A stretch of 42,460 nucleotides of DNA from Bacteroidales bacterium (lineage in GTDB: Bacteria > Bacteroidota > Bacteroidia > Bacteroidales > F082). How positions within the stretch are numbered: the stretch's first letter is position 1; the number at the start of each line of letters is the position of its first letter. Below, piece after piece: positions 1 through 8,556 of this stretch. The stretch spans positions 1 through 42,460 of the forward strand of contig JAFRRE010000169.1 in the NCBI GenBank assembly GCA_017428285.1. The letters are read 5' to 3'. Below the pieces are notes generated by a model that saw nothing but the letters and a program-made list of their open reading frames with translations, was not told where the DNA came from and ran no database searches. Both the position numbers and the translations under genes were made by a program.

Positions 1-160
1 AGGTTGCTTTCGCTGTTGTGTTGCGTTTCACAAACACAACATAAACAGCGGAGCAGTACCTTTATTCGTATTTTCCTTCTTATGGGAGTCCAGACCCAAC
101 TGACAGAAATAAGGATAAGTTTGGGAGGCTCCGCTCTGTAGCTGCTTTCAAAACTGCCCA
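1..160 (+). other. possible structured RNA or leader, family not recognised
   Basis: No protein-coding signal is seen here, but several complementary segments nest. CGCTGTT at 11-17 pairs with AACAGCG at 44-50. GCGGAGC at 48-54 pairs with GCTCCGC at 128-134. TGGG at 83-86 pairs with CCCA at 95-98. A TACCTTTA box at 57-64 resembles a weak -7 element. I do not recognise the family; it could be a leader of the 193 gene, a small RNA, or the tail of something outside the window. Low confidence. Confidence 0.25.
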
Positions 161-192
161 TTCGAGCCAAAGGGCAAAAATGGTTTCAGATT

Positions 193-522
193 ATGCGAAA
201 CATCAAGATTAGTAAGGGATTAATAGTATTAGTGATGTCGGTGGCATTGTCCATACCGATTATTGCATCAGCTCAAGGCGGCTTGTTCCAAAGGGGCGAG
301 GAATCAAATGAAAATGCTGGATTTCTTCGTAACGGTGAAGGTGCAATTAATGTGACCAACCAAACCTTTGGACATCCAATGGAAGGGGTAAATGTCACCA
401 ACCAGACCTTCGGTGCACCACTTGGAAGCGGATTATTTACTATGCTTTTGGCAGGGGCTGGTTATGCAGCAATGAAATCAAACAAAAGAAACAACAAAAA
501 CAAAAAGGAGAATATAAAATGA
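193..522 (+). CDS. small secreted protein with a C-terminal membrane/sorting-like tail
   Basis: 109 residues, function not recognised. Residues 1-27 form a signal peptide ending in ASA-Q. The middle holds two near-identical 13-residue repeats built on NVTNQTFG followed by one residue and P (about residues 52-78). The C terminus has a tripartite layout: a PLGSG motif, a hydrophobic stretch (FTMLLAGAGYAAM), then a very basic Lys/Asn tail. This resembles PEP-CTERM-like sorting signals and the PxGxG-type tails common on small Bacteroidales exported proteins, so the product is probably envelope-anchored (inference). Its TGA stop overlaps the ATG of the following lipoprotein gene (ATGA at 519-522), implying translational coupling and a shared job. 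The start is the first ATG in frame and is supported by the signal peptide. Confidence 0.7.
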   Translation: MRNIKISKGLIVLVMSVALSIPIIASAQGGLFQRGEESNENAGFLRNGEGAINVTNQTFGHPMEGVNVTNQTFGAPLGSGLFTMLLAGAGYAAMKSNKRNNKNKKENIK

Positions 523-2168
523 AGAAGATCAGCATTATTCTAGCAGCTCTTGCATTAGCCATAACTATGTCGCAATGCAAAAAGAACGAAGGGCAACCCA
601 CCTCCAATGATGAGGTTGTGACCATCACACTTGACGTGAAAAATAATGGCAATTCAAAAGTGGTAGTAAACACGGCTACCGGCACAGTTGATTTTGAAAC
701 TGGCGACAAGATTTATGTGGGCAGTGGTGGAAAGTATGTTGGCTTCTTGATTCACAACGGCACCAACTTCATCGGCAACATCACCAACCCGACGGAAAAC
801 CAACCTTTGCAGTTCTACTTCCTCGGCAATGTGACACCTCAAGAAACTCTATCCGCAGGCACAACAGAGGAGTGTTCGGTTATTATAAGTGACCAGACGG
901 AGCATCTGCCTGTGATTTCATGCGCGGCATCCAACGAAAACTATGTTTCGGGCGTGACAGCCTATTCCGCTCATTTGCTGAACAAGTGCGCTTTGGTGAA
1001 GTTCAATGTGACCACACCTTCAAATTCACCGATTTGCATTACAGGAATGAAGAACAAGGTGACGGTGGATTTCACGCAAAACACGATGACACCAAGCCAG
1101 GATGGTGATGGTGTTATTATGCTGCCTGCTGGAAGTGGCGAGAATGTTGAGAAATGGGCGATATTGCTGTCGCAGGAGGCTTTGGAAGAAGGAGAAGAAG
1201 GGTCGGCTTATTCGGAGGATGGAGTTTACAATGGAACACGACCTGCGATTTCAACTATTACTGATAATGGATATTTTCCACAAGGAATAGGTTTTGAGGT
1301 TGACAATGCTGTTGCTTCGGATATTCCAATCGGAGCAATTAATGGTTTGTTTTCCGTGAGTGATACAAAACAGGTATACTTCTCAAAGGGAAATTTGCAA
1401 TATATTGGAAGCGCAAGTAACCCATATTGGAAATTTGCTGAACATCAATGGGATTATCTTGGCACGACGACTGGGCAAAATACTGAATTTCAGAATGTTG
1501 ATAGAGATTTATTTGGCTGGGGAACCACTGGTTATATCCACGAACATAGTTCTTTCTGCTATCAACCGTGGAGTACGAGTACAAATGTAGACGATTACAG
1601 ACCTTCCCAAATTCCAAATAATGGTCTTTATCAAATGAGCGGTCAAGGAGACTGGGGGTATAATGCTATTTTTAATGGAGGAAATAACGAAAATATAGGA
1701 TGGAGAACTCTAAAACAATATAATGGGGTTGGTGGGGTTTCTGAATGGGGTTACCTTTTACATGATCGCAATACATCCTCTGGTATTCTCTTCGCAAAAG
1801 CAGTGGTGAATGGGGTAAATGGTTTAGTAGTATTACCAGATAATTGGAATATTTCAATTTATTCATTAAATGATACTAATTCAAGTTATTCGTCTTTCAA
1901 TAGTAATATAATCTCCGCAAATGATTGGATAACAGTCCTTGAAGCAAATGGCGCAGTATTCCTTCCTGCAGCAGGGCAACGCGATGGAACCTCTGTTTCT
2001 AATGTAAGATATATCTGTAATTATTGGTCTGCAACTTATATTCATACTTCAATTGTATGGTATCCATATAGAATACTTATCTCAAATGAAAATATAGATG
2101 TGAATAGTGTGATGCCACCATCTGACGGTTATGCTGTGCGTTTAGTGATAGATTATGGAAATCCTTGA
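519..2168 (+). CDS. surface lipoprotein with a C-type-lectin/FISUMP-like C-terminal domain
   Basis: 549 residues. The signal peptide ends at Cys20 (TMSQC), a lipoprotein-type lipobox, so the protein should be lipid-anchored and possibly surface exposed. Residues about 30-260 are beta-rich and loosely resemble fimbrillin-type domains of Bacteroidales. Residues about 270-549 start with a VYFSKGNLQY motif and end with NYWSAT and GYAVRLV. These motifs are typical of a repeated Bacteroidales/Fibrobacter surface-protein family with a formylglycine-generating/C-type-lectin-like fold. The C-terminal half looks more AT-rich than the N-terminal half, which may mean domain shuffling. The gene overlaps the preceding small gene by 4 nt and is followed by a hairpin terminator. 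Ligand unknown. Confidence 0.75.
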   Translation: MKKISIILAALALAITMSQCKKNEGQPTSNDEVVTITLDVKNNGNSKVVVNTATGTVDFETGDKIYVGSGGKYVGFLIHNGTNFIGNITNPTENQPLQFYFLGNVTPQETLSAGTTEECSVIISDQTEHLPVISCAASNENYVSGVTAYSAHLLNKCALVKFNVTTPSNSPICITGMKNKVTVDFTQNTMTPSQDGDGVIMLPAGSGENVEKWAILLSQEALEEGEEGSAYSEDGVYNGTRPAISTITDNGYFPQGIGFEVDNAVASDIPIGAINGLFSVSDTKQVYFSKGNLQYIGSASNPYWKFAEHQWDYLGTTTGQNTEFQNVDRDLFGWGTTGYIHEHSSFCYQPWSTSTNVDDYRPSQIPNNGLYQMSGQGDWGYNAIFNGGNNENIGWRTLKQYNGVGGVSEWGYLLHDRNTSSGILFAKAVVNGVNGLVVLPDNWNISIYSLNDTNSSYSSFNSNIISANDWITVLEANGAVFLPAAGQRDGTSVSNVRYICNYWSATYIHTSIVWYPYRILISNENIDVNSVMPPSDGYAVRLVIDYGNP

Positions 2169-2194
2169 ATCAGTATTGCATAAAAATAACTAAA

Positions 2195-2223
2195 GAGGCT
2201 AATCATTAAATTTGATTAGCCTC
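2195..2223 (+). terminator. hairpin after the 519 lipoprotein gene
   Basis: A perfect 11-bp stem (GAGGCTAATCA at 2195-2205, TGATTAGCCTC at 2213-2223) with a 7-nt loop lies 26 nt after the stop codon. There is no clean T-run after it, so termination is likely but not certain. Confidence 0.55.
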
Positions 2224-2628
2224 CTGTTGTATATAGTATATCGTTGTTTTTGATGGAGGGGAAATAACAAACTCGAAAGTTGAACTCTGTGGTTTAGCCA
2301 CATTGTCTCCATTTCCCTCAACTTTTTGAATAGATTTGCCAGCTTTTGGTTTCTTTTAGTATTTTTGCGATTATTCATAATTTCATCATTATTTTTATTG
2401 ATAAATCTGTTAATAACCCTGACTGTCCTTATGACAATCCTAATACGTATCGGAAACAATGGTTCCACTATTTCAATAAACGAGCTTATTCTATTTCAAA
2501 GAACAATTGTTTTTCTGCAAAAATTATGCCATTTTTATATGTTTGATAATTTAAACAGTCCCAGCTCTTCCAAATTTGTAATTCGGAAGGCCAGAATATC
2601 AGCATTTGCAATGCGCAAATGAATAATT

Positions 2629-2720
2629 CGGCTGCCGTGGTACGACAGCCCTACAGCCTAGGCGGGATGGCGTAGGACTGTCACAAGGTTGCTGAGCCTG
2701 TCGAAGCACCGTGGCAGCCG
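2629..2720. repeat. nested palindromic intergenic repeat
   Basis: Outer arms CGGCTGCC (2629-2636) and GGCAGCCG (2713-2720) enclose an inner 11-bp stem (2644-2654 with 2671-2681, one mismatch). The right half includes GCTGAGCCTGTCGAAGC, a string that recurs between genes in many bacterial genomes. It is GC-rich in an otherwise AT-rich 830-bp gap (2169-3002). No credible gene was seen in that gap apart from the ATPase relic. Confidence 0.6.
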
Positions 2721-2765
2721 CTTTGTTTATGGTTGTCATGACCAATTTATTCCGACAATAACACT

Positions 2766-2812
2766 CAAAAGTGTCCATATCTCAACAAAATTTCGAGTTA
2801 TGGACACTTTTG
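2766..2812. repeat. orphan palindrome of the ATPase-module type
   Basis: 18-nt arms at 2766-2783 and 2795-2812, sharing GTGTCCATA/TATGGACAC, with one mismatch and an 11-nt AT-rich spacer. Arm length, spacing and AT-rich centre match the palindromes that bracket the ATPase genes here, but the sequence differs from all of them. It lies 45 nt before a relic ATPase 3' end. The likely reading is the operator or boundary of an ATPase gene that has since been lost. Confidence 0.6.
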
Positions 2813-2857
2813 GGACTTTTAGGATCAGAATAAAATGAAAGCCTTTCCTTTTCCGTT

Positions 2858-2902
2858 GAATTTCAAGCTGTAATCACTTCTGAAGCTCTTTTCGAAAAAC
2901 AG
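2858..2902 (+). pseudogene. relic 3' end of a second ATPase gene
   Basis: Fifteen codons reading EFQAVITSEALFEKQ match the last residues of the ATPase at 3003-4421 (EFQAVITSESLFEK then stop). Of the seven nucleotide differences, five are synonymous third-position changes, one is Ala/Ser, and one turns the stop TAG into CAG. That pattern means a tail of a diverged coding gene, not a recent copy of the neighbour. The homology continues without a break into the palindrome at 2912-2960, so 2857-2961 and 4376-4480 form a 105-nt direct repeat (95 identical by hand count). Confidence 0.75.
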
Positions 2903-2911
2903 AAAAAGTGT

Positions 2912-2960
2912 CTATACTCAGCGGAATCTATCAAATTTTTACACTTTCCGCTGAGTATAG
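2912..2960. repeat. upstream palindrome of ATPase module 1
   Basis: Perfect 15-bp arms (CTATACTCAGCGGAA at 2912-2926, TTCCGCTGAGTATAG at 2946-2960) with a 19-nt spacer. The second copy lies just after the gene at 4430-4480. The right arm ends 13 nt before the -7 box, so a protein bound here would cover the -33 region. The placement fits an operator; a recombination or binding site is the alternative. Confidence 0.85.
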
Positions 2961-2973
2961 GCATATTTTTTCA

Positions 2974-2981
2974 TATCTTTG
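2974..2981 (+). promoter_or_regulatory. -7 box of ATPase 1
   Basis: TATCTTTG fits the Bacteroidota TAnnTTTG element. It lies 21 nt before the ATG at 3003 and directly after the palindrome. Confidence 0.7.
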
Positions 2982-3002
2982 CAGACGAAAAACACTATCG
3001 TT

Positions 3003-4421
3003 ATGCTTATTGGAAGAGAAAAAGAACAACAACGCCTGCTTCAGGCCGTTGGCGAAGAGGACTCGATGTTTGTGGCAGTTTATGGCCGTCGTCGTGTCGG
3101 CAAAACCTACTTGATACGCGAAACATTCAACAATAGTTTTACCTTCTACCATACTGGACTGGCCAAGTCTCCTATGAAGAAACAACTCGCCGCGTGGCGT
3201 CTTTCCCTACGCGAGTACGGGCTCAAAAAAGCTGCCCTGCCTCACACATGGCTCGATGCTTTCGAGACTCTAAAGGAGATCATACGCCAGTCAACGGAAT
3301 CCAAAAAAATCATATTCATCGATGAGCTTCCTTGGATGGATACTCAGCGTTCCGGTTTTATTCCCGCACTCGAGAACTTCTGGAACGGATGGGCGTCGGC
3401 TCGTAAGGACGTGGTGCTTATCGTTTGCGGTAGTTCCACCTCTTGGATCATCAAGAAAATACTCAAAAACAAAGGAGGCTTGCATAACCGTGTCAATACA
3501 AAGATTCACCTGCAGCCATTCACGCTCAACGAATGCGAGCGGTATGCCACCCGCCGCAAACTTGGAATGAATCGCCGACAACTTATGGAGTGTTACATGA
3601 TTATGGGTGGCATTCCTTATTATTGGTCAAAACTCGAGCGCAGCTTTAGTCTTGCCCAGAATATCGACAATCTTTTTTTTAATCCCGATGGGGAACTCCA
3701 TGATGAATTTGATGCGCTCTACGCCTCGCTCTTCAAAAATCCTGACCCTTACATTACCGTTGTTCAGACCTTAGGTAGCAAGCGTATCGGCATGACCCGT
3801 GATGAAATCATCAGTGAGGCACATCTCCAAGACAACGGACGGCTTTCCGAGATATTGCAAGACCTCGAAGCTTGTGGTTTTGTCAGAAAGTACACCAACT
3901 TCGGGCTGAAAATAAAAAGTGCTGTCTTCCAACTCATCGACTCTTATACACTCTTCTATTATCGTTTCATACAACAGAACACTGGCGGCGATGAGTATTT
4001 TTGGTCGCGTCAGATGGGTTCGCCAATTTATTATAACTGGTGCGGACTCGCTTTTGAGCGTGTTTGTCTTCTGCATGTCACTCAGATTAAGAAAGCCCTC
4101 AGTATTTTCGGTACTATTAGCCGTGTGTGCTCCTGGCATCAGCCTGCCACCTCTGAAGGGAAAGGCGCGCAGATAGATTTGCTTATCGATCGCGACGACA
4201 ATGTTATTGATATCTGTGAGATGAAATACACCAAGCAACCATACGAAATGACATTTGATGAAGAACAGAAAGTCCAGAACCGCCGTTCTCGCCTCATCAC
4301 CGTGACTGGCACCGACAAAGCTGTCCATCTTATCCTTGTTTCAGCCAGCGGTGTGAAGCCAAATCCATATTCTGATGAATTTCAAGCAGTAATTACCTCA
4401 GAATCTCTTTTTGAAAAATAG
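3003..4421 (+). CDS. AAA ATPase with C-terminal PD-(D/E)xK-like (DUF234-type) domain, module 1
   Basis: 472 residues, of the COG1672/PF01637 archaeal-type ATPase group (MNS/STAND-related). Walker A is GRRRVGKT (28-35), Walker B IIFIDE (103-108), with a sensor-like strand near LIVCGSSTSW (139-148). A winged-helix-like segment lies around 260-310. The C-terminal domain carries QIDLL (D392) and CEMKY (E406, K408), the D...ExK pattern of PD-(D/E)xK nucleases. Activity is inferred, not shown. The start is the ATG just after the promoter; an in-frame TTG at 2979 lies inside the -7 box and is rejected. Near-identical palindromes lie on both sides, and a relic tail of a related gene lies upstream. 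The paralogue at 29359-30783 shares length and catalytic positions. Biological role unknown. Confidence 0.85.
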   Translation: MLIGREKEQQRLLQAVGEEDSMFVAVYGRRRVGKTYLIRETFNNSFTFYHTGLAKSPMKKQLAAWRLSLREYGLKKAALPHTWLDAFETLKEIIRQSTESKKIIFIDELPWMDTQRSGFIPALENFWNGWASARKDVVLIVCGSSTSWIIKKILKNKGGLHNRVNTKIHLQPFTLNECERYATRRKLGMNRRQLMECYMIMGGIPYYWSKLERSFSLAQNIDNLFFNPDGELHDEFDALYASLFKNPDPYITVVQTLGSKRIGMTRDEIISEAHLQDNGRLSEILQDLEACGFVRKYTNFGLKIKSAVFQLIDSYTLFYYRFIQQNTGGDEYFWSRQMGSPIYYNWCGLAFERVCLLHVTQIKKALSIFGTISRVCSWHQPATSEGKGAQIDLLIDRDDNVIDICEMKYTKQPYEMTFDEEQKVQNRRSRLITVTGTDKAVHLILVSASGVKPNPYSDEFQAVITSESLFEK

Positions 4422-4429
4422 AAAATGTG

Positions 4430-4480
4430 CCTATACTCAGCGGAATCTATCAAATTTTTCCACTTTCCGCTGAGTATAGG
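4430..4480. repeat. downstream palindrome of ATPase module 1
   Basis: Perfect 16-bp arms (4430-4445 and 4465-4480) around a 19-nt spacer, starting 8 nt after the ATPase stop. Arms and spacer match the upstream copy except for one spacer base and the outermost arm position. A run of seven T lies four bases after the right arm, so it could also act as a transcription terminator. Confidence 0.85.
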
Positions 4481-4543
4481 AACTTTTTTTCGGAACCATT
4501 TATTGTTTTCAAAACTTCAATTGGCTGAATTTACTATCCATCT

Positions 4544-5941
4544 TCACGCATTATGCTGTGACTTCACGGTGAGAATCCGACTAATCCACACAGCAAACGG
4601 CAACGAGGTCAAGAAAGTGCAAACGTCGGCGACGGCTTGCGCGGCTTCGAGACCGGTGATGCCCCAAAGCCACGACATGAGGAAGACCGCAGGCAGGAAA
4701 TACAAGCCTTGGCGGCACATCGAGAGCAACGTGGCCTGCCAAGTGTATCCGATGTTTTGGAACAGCATGTTGGTCGCAGTGCACATACCCATCAGCGGGA
4801 AAGCAATGCACTGCCAGCGCAAGGCCTGACTGCCCACGCGGATGAGTTCGGGGTCCTCGCCACGGAACCATGAGATGATGTCAGGAGCGAAGATATAGAC
4901 TACGGTGGCTAAGACAATCAGAAATGCCGTGGAAAGCGTGATGCAAAACATGTAGCTCTCCTTGACACGCGCATAGAGCTTGGCACCATAATTATACCCG
5001 CATACAGGCTGGAAGCCTTGTCCGAACCCGATGACGATGGCGAAGCAGAACATAGTGATGCGCGACACGATGGTGAAAGCTGCCACGGTGGAGGCTTCGT
5101 TGCCGGGCAAGGCATAATGCACGGCCATGCGGTTGAGGCTGATGGTTGCCACCACCGACAAGGCCTGTCGCGCCAAGGAAGGTAAACCGCCCCGCGTGAT
5201 TTCCTTGTAATAGTATAGGGTAGGGGTGAAGTTCTTGAATTTGATGTGCACATTGCCAGGACGTGAAGTGCCCCAAAGTAAAATGCACCAGCCGAAGCAC
5301 TGACTCACCGCCGTGGCCAACGATGCTCCACTGACACCCAAATCAAGCACAAAGATAAAGATCGGGTCGAGGATGATGTTGAGGATGGCACCCGAGGCGA
5401 TGCCAATCATGCCGAAACGGGCATTGCCTTGTAGCCTGAGTTGGTTGTTGAGCGTCAGCGACGACATCATGAAAGGCGTGGCAATCAAGATGAACCGCAG
5501 GTAGTCGTTGGCGTAGGGGAGGATGCTCTCGGTGGCACCCATCGCTCGCGACAAAGGCGAGATGAATAGCAGGCAACCCCAACCTGCGATGGCACCTACA
5601 ATTAATGGCGTAAAAAATCCTGTGGCAGCCATACGCCCAGCATTCTGTCCTTGTTTGGCGCCCAAAGCCCGCGAGATAAAGTTGCCAGAGCCATGCCCAA
5701 AGAAGAATCCGCAAGCATTAATAAAGGCCATGTAGGCAAACGAAACGCCCACGCCTGCCACGGCTTCGGTGCTCAGATGACCCACATAGAATGAGTCCAC
5801 CATATTATAAATGGTAGTCACGAGCATGCTAATGATGGTCGGCACAGCCATCTTGAGGATCAGCCGCCTGACGGGCTGCTCAGTCATCATCTTATACCGC
5901 TCGTTGATTTTCCGCTCGTCGTTAATGTTTGACATGGTCAT
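4544..5941 (-). CDS. MATE family multidrug/sodium antiporter
   Basis: About 465 residues with twelve predicted hydrophobic segments, the usual size for MATE (NorM/DinF-like) transporters. These export cationic drugs or metabolites across the inner membrane using Na+ or H+ gradients. Family hallmarks include the N-terminal RLILKMAVPTIISMLVTTIY segment, MVDSFYVGHL, and a matching second-half segment around GFQPVCGYNYGAK. Two closely spaced ATGs (5941 and 5935) are possible starts. The -7 box on the minus strand ends at 5954, so the leader is only about 6-12 nt. It stands alone, convergent with ATPase module 1. Substrate not predictable. Confidence 0.9.
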   Translation of the reverse strand: MTMSNINDERKINERYKMMTEQPVRRLILKMAVPTIISMLVTTIYNMVDSFYVGHLSTEAVAGVGVSFAYMAFINACGFFFGHGSGNFISRALGAKQGQNAGRMAATGFFTPLIVGAIAGWGCLLFISPLSRAMGATESILPYANDYLRFILIATPFMMSSLTLNNQLRLQGNARFGMIGIASGAILNIILDPIFIFVLDLGVSGASLATAVSQCFGWCILLWGTSRPGNVHIKFKNFTPTLYYYKEITRGGLPSLARQALSVVATISLNRMAVHYALPGNEASTVAAFTIVSRITMFCFAIVIGFGQGFQPVCGYNYGAKLYARVKESYMFCITLSTAFLIVLATVVYIFAPDIISWFRGEDPELIRVGSQALRWQCIAFPLMGMCTATNMLFQNIGYTWQATLLSMCRQGLYFLPAVFLMSWLWGITGLEAAQAVADVCTFLTSLPFAVWISRILTVKSQHNA

Positions 5942-5953
5942 CGAATTCGAGTG

Positions 5954-5961
5954 CAAAGATA
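5954..5961 (-). promoter_or_regulatory. -7 box of the MATE gene
   Basis: The minus strand reads TATCTTTG, a match to TAnnTTTG, 12 nt before the first ATG. The mRNA would be nearly leaderless. Confidence 0.65.
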
Positions 5962-6057
5962 AATCCTTTTTGTGTCACTTTGTCACTCCGACTGACAAAA
6001 CCCTGCCATTTTCCACTTTGGCACGAAATGTGACAAACATCCGTCGTCTTTTTGACG

Positions 6058-6148
6058 CGCTTTGCGTCACTGCGAGGCACGAAGCAGTCTAGATAAAAGA
6101 CTTTTCCCTAGATTGCTTCGCCGTTCCTCCTCGCAATGACGCGAAGCG
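6058..6148. repeat. GTCATTGCGAGG-type palindromic repeat, copy 1
   Basis: A long imperfect inverted repeat. The left arm begins CGCTTTGCGTCACTGCGAGG and the right arm ends CTCGCAATGACGCGAAGCG. The centre holds CTAGATTGCTTCG. This string family is dispersed in many bacterial genomes. A second full copy is at 20629-20720 and a half copy at 8281-8322. Confidence 0.85.
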
Positions 6149-6194
6149 ACAACAGTTCAACGATTAAACAATCAACAATTAAACATCAAATAAA

Positions 6195-6473
6195 ATGGCA
6201 AAATTATCAATCAAACCTTTGGCTGACCGCGTGGTCATCGAGCCCGCAGCCGCCGAACAGAAAACCGCAAGCGGTATCATCATCCCTGACACCGCCAAAG
6301 AGAAACCCCAACAAGGAACAGTCGTAGCCGTGGGTCCTGGCACGAAAGACAACCAAATGACCCTGAAGGTCGGCGACACTGTCATCTATGGCAAATATGC
6401 CGGCACTGAGTTCCACCTCGACGGCAAGGATTATATGATTATGCGTGAAAACGACGTCATCGCAATCATCTAA
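6195..6473 (+). CDS. groES: co-chaperonin GroES
   Basis: 92 residues, the normal length. It opens with the family pattern [12 protein letters not shown]. The mobile loop (about residues 19-33) includes [18 protein letters not shown], and GTVVAVGPG and [14 protein letters not shown] follow. GroES caps the GroEL ring and closes the folding chamber in the cytoplasm. groL follows 118 nt downstream on the same strand, the usual bicistronic order. I saw no CIRCE-like inverted repeat upstream; the space before it holds a dispersed palindromic repeat. Confidence 0.97.
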   Translation: MAKLSIKPLADRVVIEPAAAEQKTASGIIIPDTAKEKPQQGTVVAVGPGTKDNQMTLKVGDTVIYGKYAGTEFHLDGKDYMIMRENDVIAII

Positions 6474-6479
6474 TAAATA

Positions 6480-6544
6480 GACGCGAGACACGAGACTATT
6501 GGACGCGAGACCGTCCCGCGTCACGAGTCCCGAAGTCCCGTGTC
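6480..6544. repeat. GACGCGAGAC short-motif repeat cluster between groES and groL
   Basis: GACGCGAGAC occurs at 6480-6489 and 6502-6511. Near-complementary strings follow: GTCCCGCGTC at 6513-6522 and AGTCCCGTGTC at 6534-6544. The whole can fold as nested hairpins with one mismatch per stem. It could lower groL readthrough or stabilise the mRNA; this is inference. Confidence 0.6.
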
Positions 6545-6591
6545 AAACAACAATTAAACAATTCAACAGTCAACAATAAACAACAAATATC

Positions 6592-8226
6592 ATGGCAAAA
6601 GACATTCTTTTCAATATCGAATCACGTGACGGCCTGAAGAAAGGCGTCGACGCATTGTCAAACGCAGTGAAGGTGACCCTCGGCCCAAAAGGCCGTAACG
6701 TGGTCATCGAAAAATCGTATGGCGCTCCCCAAATCACCAAAGATGGTGTGACGGTCGCCAAAGAAATCGAACTCATCGACCCCGTTGAAAACATGGGTGC
6801 CCAGTTGGTGAAGGAAGTCGCTTCCAAGACCAACGACCTCGCGGGTGATGGTACCACCACCGCTACTGTGTTGGCCCAAGCCATCGTGGCCACGGGTCTG
6901 AAAAACGTCACCGCCGGTGCCAACCCGCTCGACCTGAAGCGCGGTATCGACAAGGCTGTTGCCGCTGTGGTGGCCTCACTGAAGAAGATGTCGGTGAAGG
7001 TCGATGGTGACAACGAGAAGATCAAGCAAGTGGCTACCATCTCCGCCAACAACGACAGCGAAATCGGCGGTCTCATCGCCGAGGCTATGAGCAAGGTGAA
7101 ACAAGAAGGTGTCATCACCGTTGAAGATGCCAAGGGCATCAACACCTATGTCGATGTCGTCGAAGGTATGCAGTTCGACCGTGGCTACATTTCGCCTTAC
7201 TTCGTGACCAACACCGAGAAAATGGAAGCCGTTTATGAGAATCCTTACATCCTCATTTACGACAAGAAGATCTCCGTGATGAAGGACTTGCTGCCCGTGC
7301 TCGAAAAGACTTTGCAAACCGGTCGCGCCCTTATCATCATCGCTGAAGACATCGACGGCGAAGCCTTGGCTACTTTGGTGGTCAACCGTCTGCGTGGCTC
7401 GCTGAAAGTCGCTGCCGTCAAGGCTCCTGGCTTCGGTGACCGTAGAAAAGAGATGTTGGAAGACATCGCCATCCTGACCGGTGGCACCGTCATCAGCGAA
7501 GAGAAGGGCTACAAACTTGAAGATGCCACCCTGCAAATGTTGGGTCAGGCCGACAAGGTCAGCATCAACAAGGACAACACCACCATCGTGAACGGTCACG
7601 GTGCCAAGAAAGACATCGAAGGCCGCACCAACCAAATCAAGGCCCAAATCAAGACCACCACGAGCGACTATGACCGCGAGAAACTGCAAGAGCGCTTGGC
7701 CAAGTTGGCCGGTGGCGTGGCAGTCATCTATGTGGGTGCCGCCTCTGAGGTCGAGATGAAGGAAAAGAAAGACCGCGTTGAGGACGCTTTGAACGCCACC
7801 CGCGCTGCCATCGAAGAGGGTATCATCCCTGGCGGCGGTGTCGGTTTCATCCGTGCCATCAAGGCCATCGAGAAGATGAAGGGTGAAAACGAGGACGAAA
7901 CCACGGGTATCGCCATCATCAAGCGCGCCTTGGAAGAGCCGCTACGCCAGATTGTTGAGAACGCCGGCCTCGAAGGTTCTGTCGTGGTCAACAAGGTGAT
8001 GGAAGGCAAGAATGACTTCGGTTTCAACGCCCGCACCGAGGTTTACGAGAACCTGCTCCAGACGGGTGTCATCGACCCCGTGAAGGTGTCGAGAGTCGCC
8101 TTGGAGAACGCTGCTTCCATTGCTGGCATGCTGCTGACCACCGAGTGCGTCATCAGCAACCACAAGGAGCCTACGCCTCCCACACCTCCGATGCCCATGG
8201 GCGGCGGAATGGACGGCATGATGTAA
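6592..8226 (+). CDS. groL: chaperonin GroEL
   Basis: 544 residues, a standard group I chaperonin. Hallmarks: [15 protein letters not shown] near residue 30, the ATP motif [13 protein letters not shown] near 85, [10 protein letters not shown] near 280, GGGVGFIRA near 414, and the Gly/Met-rich tail [12 protein letters not shown]. It forms the double heptameric ring that folds proteins with GroES. It lies downstream of groES in the same direction and probably shares its transcript. Nothing is odd apart from the repeat cluster between the two genes. Confidence 0.98.
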   Translation: MAKDILFNIESRDGLKKGVDALSNAVKVTLGPKGRNVVIEKSYGAPQITKDGVTVAKEIELIDPVENMGAQLVKEVASKTNDLAGDGTTTATVLAQAIVATGLKNVTAGANPLDLKRGIDKAVAAVVASLKKMSVKVDGDNEKIKQVATISANNDSEIGGLIAEAMSKVKQEGVITVEDAKGINTYVDVVEGMQFDRGYISPYFVTNTEKMEAVYENPYILIYDKKISVMKDLLPVLEKTLQTGRALIIIAEDIDGEALATLVVNRLRGSLKVAAVKAPGFGDRRKEMLEDIAILTGGTVISEEKGYKLEDATLQMLGQADKVSINKDNTTIVNGHGAKKDIEGRTNQIKAQIKTTTSDYDREKLQERLAKLAGGVAVIYVGAASEVEMKEKKDRVEDALNATRAAIEEGIIPGGGVGFIRAIKAIEKMKGENEDETTGIAIIKRALEEPLRQIVENAGLEGSVVVNKVMEGKNDFGFNARTEVYENLLQTGVIDPVKVSRVALENAASIAGMLLTTECVISNHKEPTPPTPPMPMGGGMDGMM

Positions 8227-8280
8227 TTTTGAATGCAGAATTATGAATGCTGAATGCTGAATGGCTTCGCGCGTATGACT

Positions 8281-8322
8281 CGCTTTGCGTCATTGCGAGG
8301 AGGAACGACGAAGCAATCCAGA
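8281..8322. repeat. GTCATTGCGAGG-type repeat, half copy
   Basis: Only one arm of the palindrome seen at 6058-6148 and 20629-20720 is present, starting CGCTTTGCGTCATTGCGAGG and running to AATCCAGA. The partner arm is missing and a short TAATCCAGAATTA tail follows. It is preceded by a GAATGCTGAATGCTGAATG micro-repeat (8250-8263 region). Confidence 0.75.
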
Positions 8323-8411
8323 CAAAAAGTAATCCAGAATTAATGGAAACGAGCAAATGACCTGCCTCGAAAGGGGTGGGTCTTTTGCGTTATTGACCTT
8401 CCTTTCTCTTG

Positions 8412-8510
8412 AAACCAAGAAAAAATAGGGACAATCCCCCAATCTGATTTTTCATAAACATTTGAATTTCAATACATTGAAAATTTCAAAACCGAAAATA
8501 ATAGGGACAA
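8412..8510. repeat. direct repeat ending in ATAGGGACAA upstream of a T9SS cargo gene
   Basis: Two near-identical strings of about 22 nt (8412-8434 and 8489-8510) start with AAACC, are A-rich, and both end in ATAGGGACAA. They lie about 50-145 nt upstream of the promoter at 8557. The spacing suggests possible regulator sites. No gene was seen in 8227-8592 apart from these repeats. Confidence 0.5.
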
Positions 8511-8556
8511 AACTGTTTTAGGGCTTTACAGATGGCTTTTTTGGTGATTTTTTGAA

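Noticed and set aside
519..2168. Variable-region target of a diversity-generating retroelement, suggested by the lectin-like C terminus ending GYAVRLV
   Set aside because: No reverse transcriptase and no template repeat is visible in the window, and the motif is common in ordinary surface lipoproteins of this fold.
2326..2622. Short hydrophobic frame in the gap before ATPase module 1
   Set aside because: No promoter or family match, and its AT-rich composition yields hydrophobic residues by chance. Overlapping frames on the other strand are equally unconvincing.
6976..7689. A 237-codon open frame on the minus strand inside groL
   Set aside because: groL is a certain gene; the opposite frame reflects strong codon bias and has no family features or promoter.
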